Assembly: GCF_002261225.1 (NCBI RefSeq)
Contig: NZ_NEVM01000005.1
Location: forward strand, 2,046,001 to 2,110,000
Reading direction: 5' to 3'
Length of the DNA stretch: 64,000 nt
From: Bordetella genomosp. 10
Lineage (GTDB): Bacteria; Pseudomonadota; Gammaproteobacteria; Burkholderiales; Burkholderiaceae_B
Shown piece after piece: positions 57,152 through 64,000 of the stretch. The notes beneath the pieces are model-generated. The model was not told the DNA's origin. It saw only the letters and a list, made by a program, of their open reading frames with translations, and searched no databases. Position 1 is the stretch's first letter. Each line of letters starts with the position of its first letter. A program made the position numbers and the translations under genes.

Positions 57152-58663
57152 TCAGCGGCCCAGCGGCAGGGACAGGTTCATGTTGACGGCGTATTCGCCC
57201 GTGACCACGTCGCGGTCCGCGCCCAGGGCCAGGCGGACATTGGGAGCCAGCAACATGCTCTGCGACAGGCCGAAGTGGCGTTCGGCCAGGACGCCGTCGG
57301 CATCGCGCACCCCGTAATAGGTGCCGGTGAGCGTGCCCCAGCCGCCCATGGGCAAGCCGGCGGACAAGGTGTTGCGCGACTGCCGCGTATCGATGGGACC
57401 GGTGGAATAGGTGGACAGGTCGTTATAGCCGGCCTGGGTCTGTTCGTTGGCATAGCCCAGCGTGATGCCGGACCAGACGTCGACCTTGTAGCCCAGCCGG
57501 TAGCGCCAGCTTTCCGCCTCGTCATAGCGGCTTTGCGTGGCGCCGGCGTTCAGCGTGCCCCATTGCCCGATCGAATAGGTCGACCCCAGGCCGGTGGCGC
57601 TCAGGGCGCGCGCGCTTTGCGCCTGGCCTTCGACCGTCCAGTCCTTGGTGACGCCGTAGCGCAGCGCGCTGCTGCCGGCCGCCGAGCCATAGGCGATGCC
57701 GCCCTGGGTGGCCGACGTATCGGTGTAGTCCAGGTGGCCGAACATGGACGAATAGCCCAGCTTGCCTTCCGCCACCGGGGCGTCGGCGGCGGCCGTCAGG
57801 TTGGAAAAACCGAAACCGCCTATCGTGGCCGCGCTGCCCCAGGCGGGGGTGTACGTCGATTGCGACCCCAGCGAAAGGGAAGGCCCTTCGACGGAGCGAT
57901 AGGTCAGGCTGCGATCGCCTTCCTCGATGCCGCCCACGGTCGAGATGCCGGCGAACCAGGGCTTGGGCGCGCCCAGGGGACGGGCCCATTTGACCTTGCC
58001 GGGGGTCCCCGGGGCCGGCGGCTCGTAGCTCAAGGCGTAGCGGGATGCGGCGGGCGCCATGAGGTCGTCGGGAAGCGCGTCCTGCGCCTGGGCGGCGGTG
58101 TTGCGGCACTGCACAGGGCTGGCGATTTGCGAGGCCGCGGGATCGACCGGCTGCGCGGCCAGTCCGGGATCGGGCCGGCCCAGCACCGCGGCCAGGGGAT
58201 CGTCCGCCGGCGCCGTTCCGTTTGCTCCATTCGCCCCGTTCGTTCCGTTTGCTCCGTTCGCGCCGCTTGCCACGTTCGCCCCATCCGCAGCATTCCCGGC
58301 ATTCGCCGCGTCGACCGCCCTTGCCGCGCGCGCCGTGGCGTCCGCGCCCGGCGCGGCCGGCTGCGTCGCGGCGGGCAGCGTAATCCGTCCGGTCCCGCTG
58401 CCTGCGTCATTCACCGCGGCGGCCACCGACTCGGCCGTGGGATCGGCCGCGGGCGCGCAAGGCGGCAATTCCGCCGTCAACATCACCGAATTGCCCACCT
58501 GGACCGGCAAGGGCTGGGCGGGCGCCAAGTTGCCGATGGTGGCCGCGACATACTGGGGCGGCGCGGCGACGGACAGCGCGGGCACGGCCAGCGCCAGGCC
58601 GCCGGCCAGGCGGGCCAGCCGCGCGCGCCGGAGACGGGCAGGTGCGTACGCAGGAGGAAACAT
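57152..58663 (-). CDS. usher-like outer-membrane beta-barrel protein with collagen-like repeat
   Basis: A 503-residue exported protein. The signal peptide is residues 1-35 (basic start, 'LAGGLALAVPALSVAA'). A disordered Ala/Pro/Asn-rich region (about 70-180) follows, with GANGANGTNGANGANGT-type repeats. The C-terminal 300 residues alternate as outer-membrane strands: 'LRYGVTKDWTVEGQAQSARA', 'YSIGQWGTLNAGATQSRY', 'YRLGYKVDVWSGITLGYANE', ending 'YAVNMNLSLPLGR'. These strands resemble the pore of fimbrial ushers, but plug, chaperone-binding and fimbrial genes are absent. ATG 58663 is preferred; a TTG at 58687 also exists. Confidence 0.75.
   Translation of the reverse strand: MFPPAYAPARLRRARLARLAGGLALAVPALSVAAPPQYVAATIGNLAPAQPLPVQVGNSVMLTAELPPCAPAADPTAESVAAAVNDAGSGTGRITLPAATQPAAPGADATARAARAVDAANAGNAADGANVASGANGANGTNGANGANGTAPADDPLAAVLGRPDPGLAAQPVDPAASQIASPVQCRNTAAQAQDALPDDLMAPAASRYALSYEPPAPGTPGKVKWARPLGAPKPWFAGISTVGGIEEGDRSLTYRSVEGPSLSLGSQSTYTPAWGSAATIGGFGFSNLTAAADAPVAEGKLGYSSMFGHLDYTDTSATQGGIAYGSAAGSSALRYGVTKDWTVEGQAQSARALSATGLGSTYSIGQWGTLNAGATQSRYDEAESWRYRLGYKVDVWSGITLGYANEQTQAGYNDLSTYSTGPIDTRQSRNTLSAGLPMGGWGTLTGTYYGVRDADGVLAERHFGLSQSMLLAPNVRLALGADRDVVTGEYAVNMNLSLPLGR
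58214..58264 (-). repeat. 9-bp-unit coding repeats (Gly-Ala-Asn)
   Basis: Degenerate tandem 9-bp units encode GAN/GTN triplets of the outer-membrane protein's disordered region. The unit keeps the frame, so length changes would not break the gene. Confidence 0.6.
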
Positions 58664-58928
58664 GGTGAATGTGATGAGTAACGGCAAGATGGCAGCGAAA
58701 TAACGACCGGACCCTGGTCAAAGACGGGGCGCGGAAACGGGGATTTTAGGCTGCTTGCTGCGGCACGGAAACGCCTGTGCCCCCATCGTCGGAAACAAAC
58801 CATGACCGTGTCGCGACGCCGCCACCACCCCGCCCCGGCACGGGCGAAAGCCAAACGTCAAATACCGTATATTTCAGTCGATTTCCCGCCTCTTGCACAG
58901 GAAGCCGGACCATAACAATATGGGCGCC

Positions 58929-59636
58929 ATGGATACGTCTACCCCCCACACCAAGCTGTTGGTCATCGATGACGACCCTGCCCTGCGCCAATTGCTGGCC
59001 GACTACCTCAACCGGCACGGCTACGACACCCTGCTGGCGCCGGACGCCAGCGACCTGGCCGCGCGCATCGCGCGCTACGCGCCCGACCTGCTGGTGCTGG
59101 ACCGCATGATGCCGGGCGGCGACGGCGCCGATGCCTGTCGGCGCCTGCGCGAACAGGGGGAAGACATTCCGGTGATCCTGCTGACCGCCCGCGACGAGGC
59201 GGTCGACCGCATCATCGGCCTGGAGGCCGGCGCGGACGACTACCTGGGCAAGCCCTTCGACCCGCGCGAACTGCTGGCGCGCATCGAGGCCGTGCTGCGC
59301 CGCAAGCGCGGCCCCTCGGCGCTGACGCGCGACGCGCCGGTGACCTTCGGCCCCTTCACCTTCGACCCCACCACGCGCCAGTTGCTGCGCGAGGACACGG
59401 TGGTCAAGCTGACGGGCGGCGAGATCAACCTGCTGGAAGCCCTGGTGCGCAACGCCGGCAAGCCCCTGTCGCGCGAACGGCTGCTGGCGCTGGCGCGCGA
59501 CGACGACGCCGGCGAACGCAACGACCGCGCCATCGACATCGCCATCCTGCGCCTGCGCCGCGCCATCGAGGACGATCCCAAGCAGCCTCGCTGGATCCAG
59601 ACGGTGTGGGGCATCGGCTATCGTTTCTCGCCCTGA
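58929..59636 (+). CDS. OmpR-family response regulator
   Basis: A 235-residue two-component regulator: receiver ('KLLVIDDDPALRQLLADYLN', phospho-Asp in 'DLLVLDRMMPGGDG', Lys in 'DDYLGKPFDPRELLARIEAV') and an OmpR-type winged helix ('LTGGEINLLEALVRNAGKPL', 'WIQTVWGIGYRFSP'). The start is ATG 58929 or in-frame ATG 58920. The kinase gene begins 6 bp after its stop. It resembles OmpR and may regulate porins or envelope genes, possibly the divergent outer-membrane protein. Confidence 0.94.
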   Translation: MDTSTPHTKLLVIDDDPALRQLLADYLNRHGYDTLLAPDASDLAARIARYAPDLLVLDRMMPGGDGADACRRLREQGEDIPVILLTARDEAVDRIIGLEAGADDYLGKPFDPRELLARIEAVLRRKRGPSALTRDAPVTFGPFTFDPTTRQLLREDTVVKLTGGEINLLEALVRNAGKPLSRERLLALARDDDAGERNDRAIDIAILRLRRAIEDDPKQPRWIQTVWGIGYRFSP

Positions 59637-59642
59637 TTACGC

Positions 59643-61208
59643 ATGTCCTTTTCGCTCCGCAAGCTGCTGCCCCGTTCACTGCGCGCGCGCCTGACGCTGC
59701 TGGTGCTCGGCTGCGTGCTGCTGGCGCAGGCCGCCACCCTGGTGGTCGGCGCCCACTACCGCGACCGCTATCTCGAGGAAGTGGGGCTGGACTACATCGC
59801 CACCACCATACGCACCTTGCGCGCGGCGCTTTCGGAAATTCCGGCGGAAGACCGCGCCGACTTCGTGCGCGACGCCTCGCAAGGCCAATGGCACCTGTGG
59901 GCGCGCACCCTGCCGGCCGAAGCGCAGATACAGCGCTTCAACTGGGGCGGGCTGCCACCGCCGCCTCCCCCGCCGCCGCCCGAGGCCGATCCGCAAAACG
60001 CGCCCAACGCCGGCCGCCAGCCCGGACCGGGCGGCGCCGCGGGCGCCAATAACCCCGCCGGCCCCGCCGCGGGCCAAGGCCAACGCCCGGGCGGCGAGGA
60101 CCGGGGCGGCGGCCGCGATCGATTCCGCGACCGCCGCGGCGGCGCCGACGGCGACACCCGCAAGGACCTGCGTGAACTCGTGCGCCAGCTCAACCGGCGC
60201 CTGAACGACGGCACCCGCGTCGCCCTGTCGCGCGGCCCCACCGCCGAAGTCTTCATTTCCCTGGCCAACAACCCGACCAGCGAGGACGCGCCGCGCCTGC
60301 GCGAATGGCTGGTCATTCCCGTCGACCGCCTCGACCCGCCGACTCCGACGCCGCTGATCGTCGCCTGGCTGGGCGGCCTGGGCCTGGTGCTGCTGCTGGC
60401 GGCGGGTTTTTCCTGGACCATCACGCGCCCCATCACCCGCCTGGCCCATGCCGCCGACCAGTTGGCGGCGGGACAGCCGCAGCGCGTGGAGCCCGCCGGC
60501 CCCCACGAGACCCGCGTCCTGGGCGAGCGCTTCAACGCCATGCTGGACGCCCTGGCCGAATCGGAATCGGTGCGCCGCACCCTGCTCGCCGGCCTGCCCC
60601 ACGACCTCAAGGGGCCCTTGTCGCGCATGTGGCTGCGCATCGAAATGGCCGACGACCCCGTGCTCAAGGAAGGACTGCGCAAGGATTTGCAGGACATGCA
60701 GCACATGGTGGACCAGTTCATCGGCTTCGTGCGCGGCACCGATCCGGCCGGCTACCGCTACGCCCCCATCCCCCTCGCGGAATGGGTGGTGGAGCGGGTG
60801 CATAACTGGGCGGGCGCCGGCTCGCCGGTGCAGTTGACCATGGCGCCGGACACCGCCATGACCCTGCAAGGCGACGCGGTGGCGCTGGCGCGGCTGCTGG
60901 ACAACCTGATCGGCAACGCCCTGCACCACGGCGCGCCGCCGGTCGAGGTGACGCTGGAGAAGCGCGACGGCGAGGCCGTCCTCACCGTGGCGGACCATGG
61001 CCCGGGCATTCCGCCGGAGCGGCGCGCGGAAGCCTTGCGCCCCTTCGCCCGGCTGGACGACGCGCGCACCCGCAGCGGCAACGTCGGCCTGGGGCTGGCG
61101 CTGGCCGAGGCCATCACCCGCGCCCACGGCGGCCGCCTGACCCTGGGCGCCGCGCCCTGGGGAGGATTGAGCGTGGAAATCGTCCTGCCGCTGCAAAACG
61201 GAGAATAG
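59643..61208 (+). CDS. EnvZ-like sensor histidine kinase with Pro/Gly-rich periplasmic insert
   Basis: A 521-residue inner-membrane kinase: TM1 about 16-37, periplasmic domain 38-235, TM2 about 236-258, HAMP ('TRPITRLAHAADQLAAGQPQ'), HisKA with His320 ('LLAGLPHDLKGPLSRMWLRI') and HATPase ('DNLIGNALHHGAPPVEVTLE', 'VADHGPGIPPERRAEALRPF', 'GNVGLGLALAEAITRAHGG'). The kinase core follows EnvZ. Residues 104-172 of the sensor domain are low complexity, starting with nine or ten Pro in a row and then Gly/Asn/Arg-rich, which is unusual in a periplasmic sensor. Confidence 0.92.
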   Translation: MSFSLRKLLPRSLRARLTLLVLGCVLLAQAATLVVGAHYRDRYLEEVGLDYIATTIRTLRAALSEIPAEDRADFVRDASQGQWHLWARTLPAEAQIQRFNWGGLPPPPPPPPPEADPQNAPNAGRQPGPGGAAGANNPAGPAAGQGQRPGGEDRGGGRDRFRDRRGGADGDTRKDLRELVRQLNRRLNDGTRVALSRGPTAEVFISLANNPTSEDAPRLREWLVIPVDRLDPPTPTPLIVAWLGGLGLVLLLAAGFSWTITRPITRLAHAADQLAAGQPQRVEPAGPHETRVLGERFNAMLDALAESESVRRTLLAGLPHDLKGPLSRMWLRIEMADDPVLKEGLRKDLQDMQHMVDQFIGFVRGTDPAGYRYAPIPLAEWVVERVHNWAGAGSPVQLTMAPDTAMTLQGDAVALARLLDNLIGNALHHGAPPVEVTLEKRDGEAVLTVADHGPGIPPERRAEALRPFARLDDARTRSGNVGLGLALAEAITRAHGGRLTLGAAPWGGLSVEIVLPLQNGE

Positions 61209-61234
61209 CCCGGCAGCGCCGCGCCGCCCTCCCC

Positions 61235-62392
61235 TCAGGACTTGCCCGTCGCCGGCGCGGCGGGTGCAGCCGCGGCCGGGCTCGAACCGCCGGCGCCGCC
61301 ACCCGTGCCCGGCGCGGAGGCGACGGCCGCGGAGGCCGCCGCCGGCAAGGCCAGCCGGGGCGGCTTTTCCTTGCCGAACACGGAGCGGTAGGAAAGGATG
61401 TTGAACACCAGGATCAAGGGGATCGCCACCACGGCGCCGGCCAGCACCAGCCGCAGGGACCCGGGGGAAGCCGCGCCGTCCCAGATCGTCATGTCGTCCA
61501 GGATGAGATAGGGAAACAGGCTATAGGCCAGCCCGCCCATCATCAGCAGGAACAGGCAGACGCACAGGACGAAGGGGACCCAACTGAAACGCTCGGCCCG
61601 CGTCGGCAGGCGCGCCAGGACCATCTCGGTCGTCACGAATCCCAGCAGCATCGCGCCCCAGGTGGAAACGGCCAGCCCCAGGTGCGACAGATTGCTCCAT
61701 TTATAGAAGATGCCGGCGTTGGCCAGGCCCAGCGTCACCGCGATCGCCACCATGCCCGCGGCGGCCCAGCGTATGGCATGGCGCGCCCAGTTCACGGCGC
61801 GCCGCTGCAGGTCGCCCTCGACCCGCATCACCAGCCAGGTCGAGCCCAGCAGCACGTAGCCCGCCACCGCGCACAGCCCGACGAACACGGAAAAGAAGGT
61901 GTAGCCCGGCAGGCCCTGGTAGTTGGTGGCGATGCGCCCCAGCACCATGCCCTGGCCGAAGGCCGTCATCAAGGAACCGGCCCAGAAGGCGAACAGCCAG
62001 CGCGGCTTGTGCTCGTTGCGGGCGCGGAAGCGGAACTCGAACGACACGCTGCGCAGCACGGCGCCCAGCAGCATCAGGGTCAAGGGCGTATAGAGCTGCC
62101 CCAGCACCACGCCCCAGGCGAAGGGAAAGGCCGCGGCGAACAGTCCCACCCCCAGCAGCAGCCAGAACTCGTTGGCGTCGCGCCAGGGGCTGAGCAGCGT
62201 CATCATGCGGCCGCGCTCGGCCGGCGGGGCCAGTTGCAGCAGCATGCCCACGCCCAGGTCGAAGCCGTCGAGCACCGTGCCGGCCAGGATGAGGACGAAG
62301 AGCATGGCCATGAAGGCCAGCGGCATCCAGAAACCAGGGTCTTGCGGATTCAGGCCCAGCGATGCGGCAAGCGAGGTAAAAGCGGAAATCAT
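61235..62392 (-). CDS. cydB: cytochrome bd-type oxidase subunit II (divergent CydB)
   Basis: A 385-residue membrane protein with about eight helices. 'LAGTVLDGFDLGVGMLLQL' and 'SPWRDANEFWLLLGVGLFAA' are the CydB landmarks, the latter with Arg where canonical CydB has the Trp before Asp-Gly/Ala-Asn-Glu. The last 45 residues are Ala/Gly/Pro-rich and probably disordered. ATG 62392 overlaps the cydA stop (ATGA), so the two subunits are made together. Its partner has lost canonical haem ligands (see next entry), so it may not be part of a standard oxidase. Confidence 0.88.
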   Translation of the reverse strand: MISAFTSLAASLGLNPQDPGFWMPLAFMAMLFVLILAGTVLDGFDLGVGMLLQLAPPAERGRMMTLLSPWRDANEFWLLLGVGLFAAAFPFAWGVVLGQLYTPLTLMLLGAVLRSVSFEFRFRARNEHKPRWLFAFWAGSLMTAFGQGMVLGRIATNYQGLPGYTFFSVFVGLCAVAGYVLLGSTWLVMRVEGDLQRRAVNWARHAIRWAAAGMVAIAVTLGLANAGIFYKWSNLSHLGLAVSTWGAMLLGFVTTEMVLARLPTRAERFSWVPFVLCVCLFLLMMGGLAYSLFPYLILDDMTIWDGAASPGSLRLVLAGAVVAIPLILVFNILSYRSVFGKEKPPRLALPAAASAAVASAPGTGGGAGGSSPAAAAPAAPATGKS

Positions 62393-63732
62393 GCGGGGGC
62401 CCTGGCGAATTTGCGCACCGGCACCACGCCATAGCGCGCGGCATGGAACAGCATGCTGACGAAGGCCCACAGCAGCAGGCCGTACAGCAGCACGTAGCCC
62501 ACGGTGCCGTACAGGAGGCCGCGGCCCGTGGCCGGCCCCAATATCTCGGTCTGCGTGATCGCGCCGTTGACGATATAGGGCTGGATGCCGACCAGGGTCA
62601 TCACCCAGCCCGCCAGCAGCACGATGGCGCCGGAGAAGGTCAGCGCGCTGAGCACCCGCAGCCAGCCGCGCGGCAGCACGGCGGGATCGAGCCCGCGCTT
62701 GCGCAGGCGCAGCAGGGTGGCCCAGGCGGCCAGGAACATCAGCCCCCACATGATCACCATCACCCGCAGCGACCAGAACGTGAGCGCGACCGGCGGCTGC
62801 ATGCCGGAATAATTCTCCAGCGCCAGCAGCTTGCCCTTGACGTCACGGCCCAGCCAGCGCTCGCCGGCGCCGGGGATGGACACGCTGGCCAGGTTGCTGC
62901 TGGTTTCGGCGTCGGGCATGGCGAACAGGACCAGGTCCGGGCTGTCGCTGTCGTGCCAGAAGCCGACCGCCGCGGCGGCCTTGGCCGGCTGGTAATGCGC
63001 GATCATGAGGCCCGCCTTCATCCCCGCCGGGGCCAGCGCCAGGATGGCCAGGCACGCCACCACCAGCGCCGCGCGAAAGCCCAGCCGTTCGCCGTCGTCC
63101 AGGGGACGCCGCAGGGCCTGCCAGGCGGTAATTCCCATGACCATGAAGGACACGGTCAGGGCCGCGCACAGGAGGTTGATGCCCAGGGTCAGCTTCAGCG
63201 AGGGATTGACGAGCACGGCCATCCAGTCGAACACCTGGTAGCGGCCGTCCACCGCCACCGCGCCGTCCGGCGTCTGCATCCACGACACCAGCGCCAGCAC
63301 CCAGAAGACCGCCACCAGTTGCCCCAGGGCGACCATGAAGACCGACAGCGTGTGCACGGCCTCGGACACGCGCCGCTGGCCGAACAGCATCACGCCCAGG
63401 AAGCAGGATTTCAGCGCGAACACCGACAGGACCGCGAAGCCCAGCAAGGGGCCGGCGACGTTGCCGATGCGGTCCATCAGGCCGGACCAGATGGTGCCCA
63501 CCTGCACCAGCACCGGCACGGCGGCGGCCAGGGCCAGCACGAAGGCCAGCGCGAAGATGCGCACCCAGAACCGGTAGGCGGCGGTCCAGCCCGGATTGCC
63601 GCTGAAACGGGCCTTCAACTTGAAGAAAAGCAGCAGCCAGGACAAGGCCAGCCCCAAGGCCACGAAAAGCGCCAGGAAACCGAGACAGACCGTGAATTGC
63701 ACCCGGCCCAGAAGTAAAGGGGGAAGGATCAT
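62389..63732 (-). CDS. cydA: cytochrome bd-type subunit I homologue lacking canonical haem ligands
   Basis: A 447-residue membrane protein that aligns along its length with CydA ('GRVQF' start, 'LFGQRR', 'SWMQTP', 'GITAW', 'RVMV', 'AGWVM'). Compared with E. coli CydA as I remember it, His19 is Leu20, His186 is Ile185 and Glu445 is Leu380, while Met393 (Met325, in SLRVMV) is kept. Proton-path Glu99 and Glu107 are Ala100 and Lys108. The GRQPW motif is GIQPY and the Q-loop is shorter. This is a bd-superfamily scaffold without a canonical haem d/b595/b558 set. A quinol oxidase role is therefore doubtful. Confidence 0.88.
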   Translation of the reverse strand: MILPPLLLGRVQFTVCLGFLALFVALGLALSWLLLFFKLKARFSGNPGWTAAYRFWVRIFALAFVLALAAAVPVLVQVGTIWSGLMDRIGNVAGPLLGFAVLSVFALKSCFLGVMLFGQRRVSEAVHTLSVFMVALGQLVAVFWVLALVSWMQTPDGAVAVDGRYQVFDWMAVLVNPSLKLTLGINLLCAALTVSFMVMGITAWQALRRPLDDGERLGFRAALVVACLAILALAPAGMKAGLMIAHYQPAKAAAAVGFWHDSDSPDLVLFAMPDAETSSNLASVSIPGAGERWLGRDVKGKLLALENYSGMQPPVALTFWSLRVMVIMWGLMFLAAWATLLRLRKRGLDPAVLPRGWLRVLSALTFSGAIVLLAGWVMTLVGIQPYIVNGAITQTEILGPATGRGLLYGTVGYVLLYGLLLWAFVSMLFHAARYGVVPVRKFARAPA

Positions 63733-63986
63733 GATGCGCGCTAGTTTAGAGCGACTTGGCGGAATCGGCGCGGAGGCTTCGTCCAGGACAGGTTTCGGGA
63801 AGTTTCATCGGGCGCAAGCCCCCCGCTCATCGCCTGGAAGCCCCGGCGCGAGCAGTCCCGGCGCCGGCGGACATGGCGCCGCCAGCGCGATTTGCGCCCG
63901 CCCGGGCGGCCGATTCGGACCCCGGCGGGCCCGAAGGACGCGGACGTGGCAAAATTGTCCTTTTGCCGCCGCCCCGACGTAACAGC
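63733..63986. other. cydA upstream region
   Basis: 254 bp without a convincing gene. It holds the cydAB promoter region and the 5' region of a possible plus-strand gene. No clear FNR-like palindrome was recognised. Confidence 0.5.
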
Positions 63987-64000
63987 ATGACGACCGCCCC
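63987..64000 (+). CDS. possible start of a plus-strand gene, cut by window end
   Basis: ATGACGACCGCCCC at the very end of the window (Met-Thr-Thr-Ala...) could open a gene divergent from cydAB. Only 14 bases are visible, with no clear ribosome-binding site. Confidence 0.25.

Noticed and set aside
57017..58681. 554-codon plus-strand open frame
   Set aside because: Antisense to the usher-like protein gene, which has a signal peptide and clear beta-strand pattern.

Overview
The window is high-GC (roughly two-thirds G+C by eye) and reads as chromosome of a Bordetella/Achromobacter-type betaproteobacterium (Alcaligenaceae). Supporting signs are three stand-alone periplasmic Bug-type solute receptors, the dusB-fis-purH-ruvC block, a PHB phasin, aat-bpt-pyrD, and abundant LysR, IclR and MarR regulators. 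No tRNA, rRNA, CRISPR array or phage was seen.

Layout. 0-4 kb: end of a LysR regulator, an S4 RNA-binding protein, a ClC channel and a MarR regulator with a palindromic operator. 4.1-10.5 kb: a tight minus-strand catabolic operon: a thiolase-like protein without the usual Cys, a DUF35 protein, MaoC, a nitronate monooxygenase-like flavoprotein, CoA-transferase A and B, an SDR and an enoyl-CoA hydratase. Its closest analogue is the hydratase/retro-aldolase and ring-degradation machinery for bulky acyl-CoAs. 10.7-13.5 kb: IclR and a Bug receptor. 13.9-19.7 kb: aldose epimerase, LysR, Nudix, aat, bpt, pyrD. 19.9-25.4 kb: phasin, two Bug receptors, an alpha/beta hydrolase and a second IclR. 25.5-36.9 kb: CinA-like protein, EI24 protein, thioredoxin, DEAD-box helicase, azlCD divergent from ilvE, a CHCC zinc protein, a YheT-like hydrolase, a BepA-like protease, galU, ctaG. 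37-42.4 kb: a porin, a small ACT-like protein, a cation exchanger behind a yybP-ykoY (Mn2+) riboswitch, pepP, a TM2 protein. 42.5-57 kb: UbiH-family hydroxylase, dusB-fis-purH-ruvC, an IS1341-type tnpB element, the broken 3' end of an RsbX-like phosphatase with a hybrid kinase, then ruvA, ruvB and recQ. 57-64 kb: an usher-like outer-membrane protein, an OmpR/EnvZ-like pair, and a cydAB-like operon.

The most unusual points are these. The CydA homologue lacks three of the four canonical haem ligands and the proton-channel glutamates, though its membrane scaffold is conserved. The tnpB element, with a recognisable right end and guide-RNA region, sits between ruvC and the remains of an Rsb-type partner-switching module. 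A second right-end-like relic without tnpB lies 20 kb away upstream of a thioredoxin gene. A perfect intrinsic-terminator structure is embedded in the signal-peptide codons of the porin. The Ltp2/DUF35/MaoC-like operon suggests catabolism of a branched or polycyclic carboxylic acid.

Functional links: azlCD (branched-chain amino-acid export) is divergent from ilvE across a symmetric palindrome. Each IclR gene lies beside a Bug receptor. The Mn2+ riboswitch implies that the exchanger exports manganese. Family assignments rest on motifs read by eye and on remembered reference sequences; no database search was possible.
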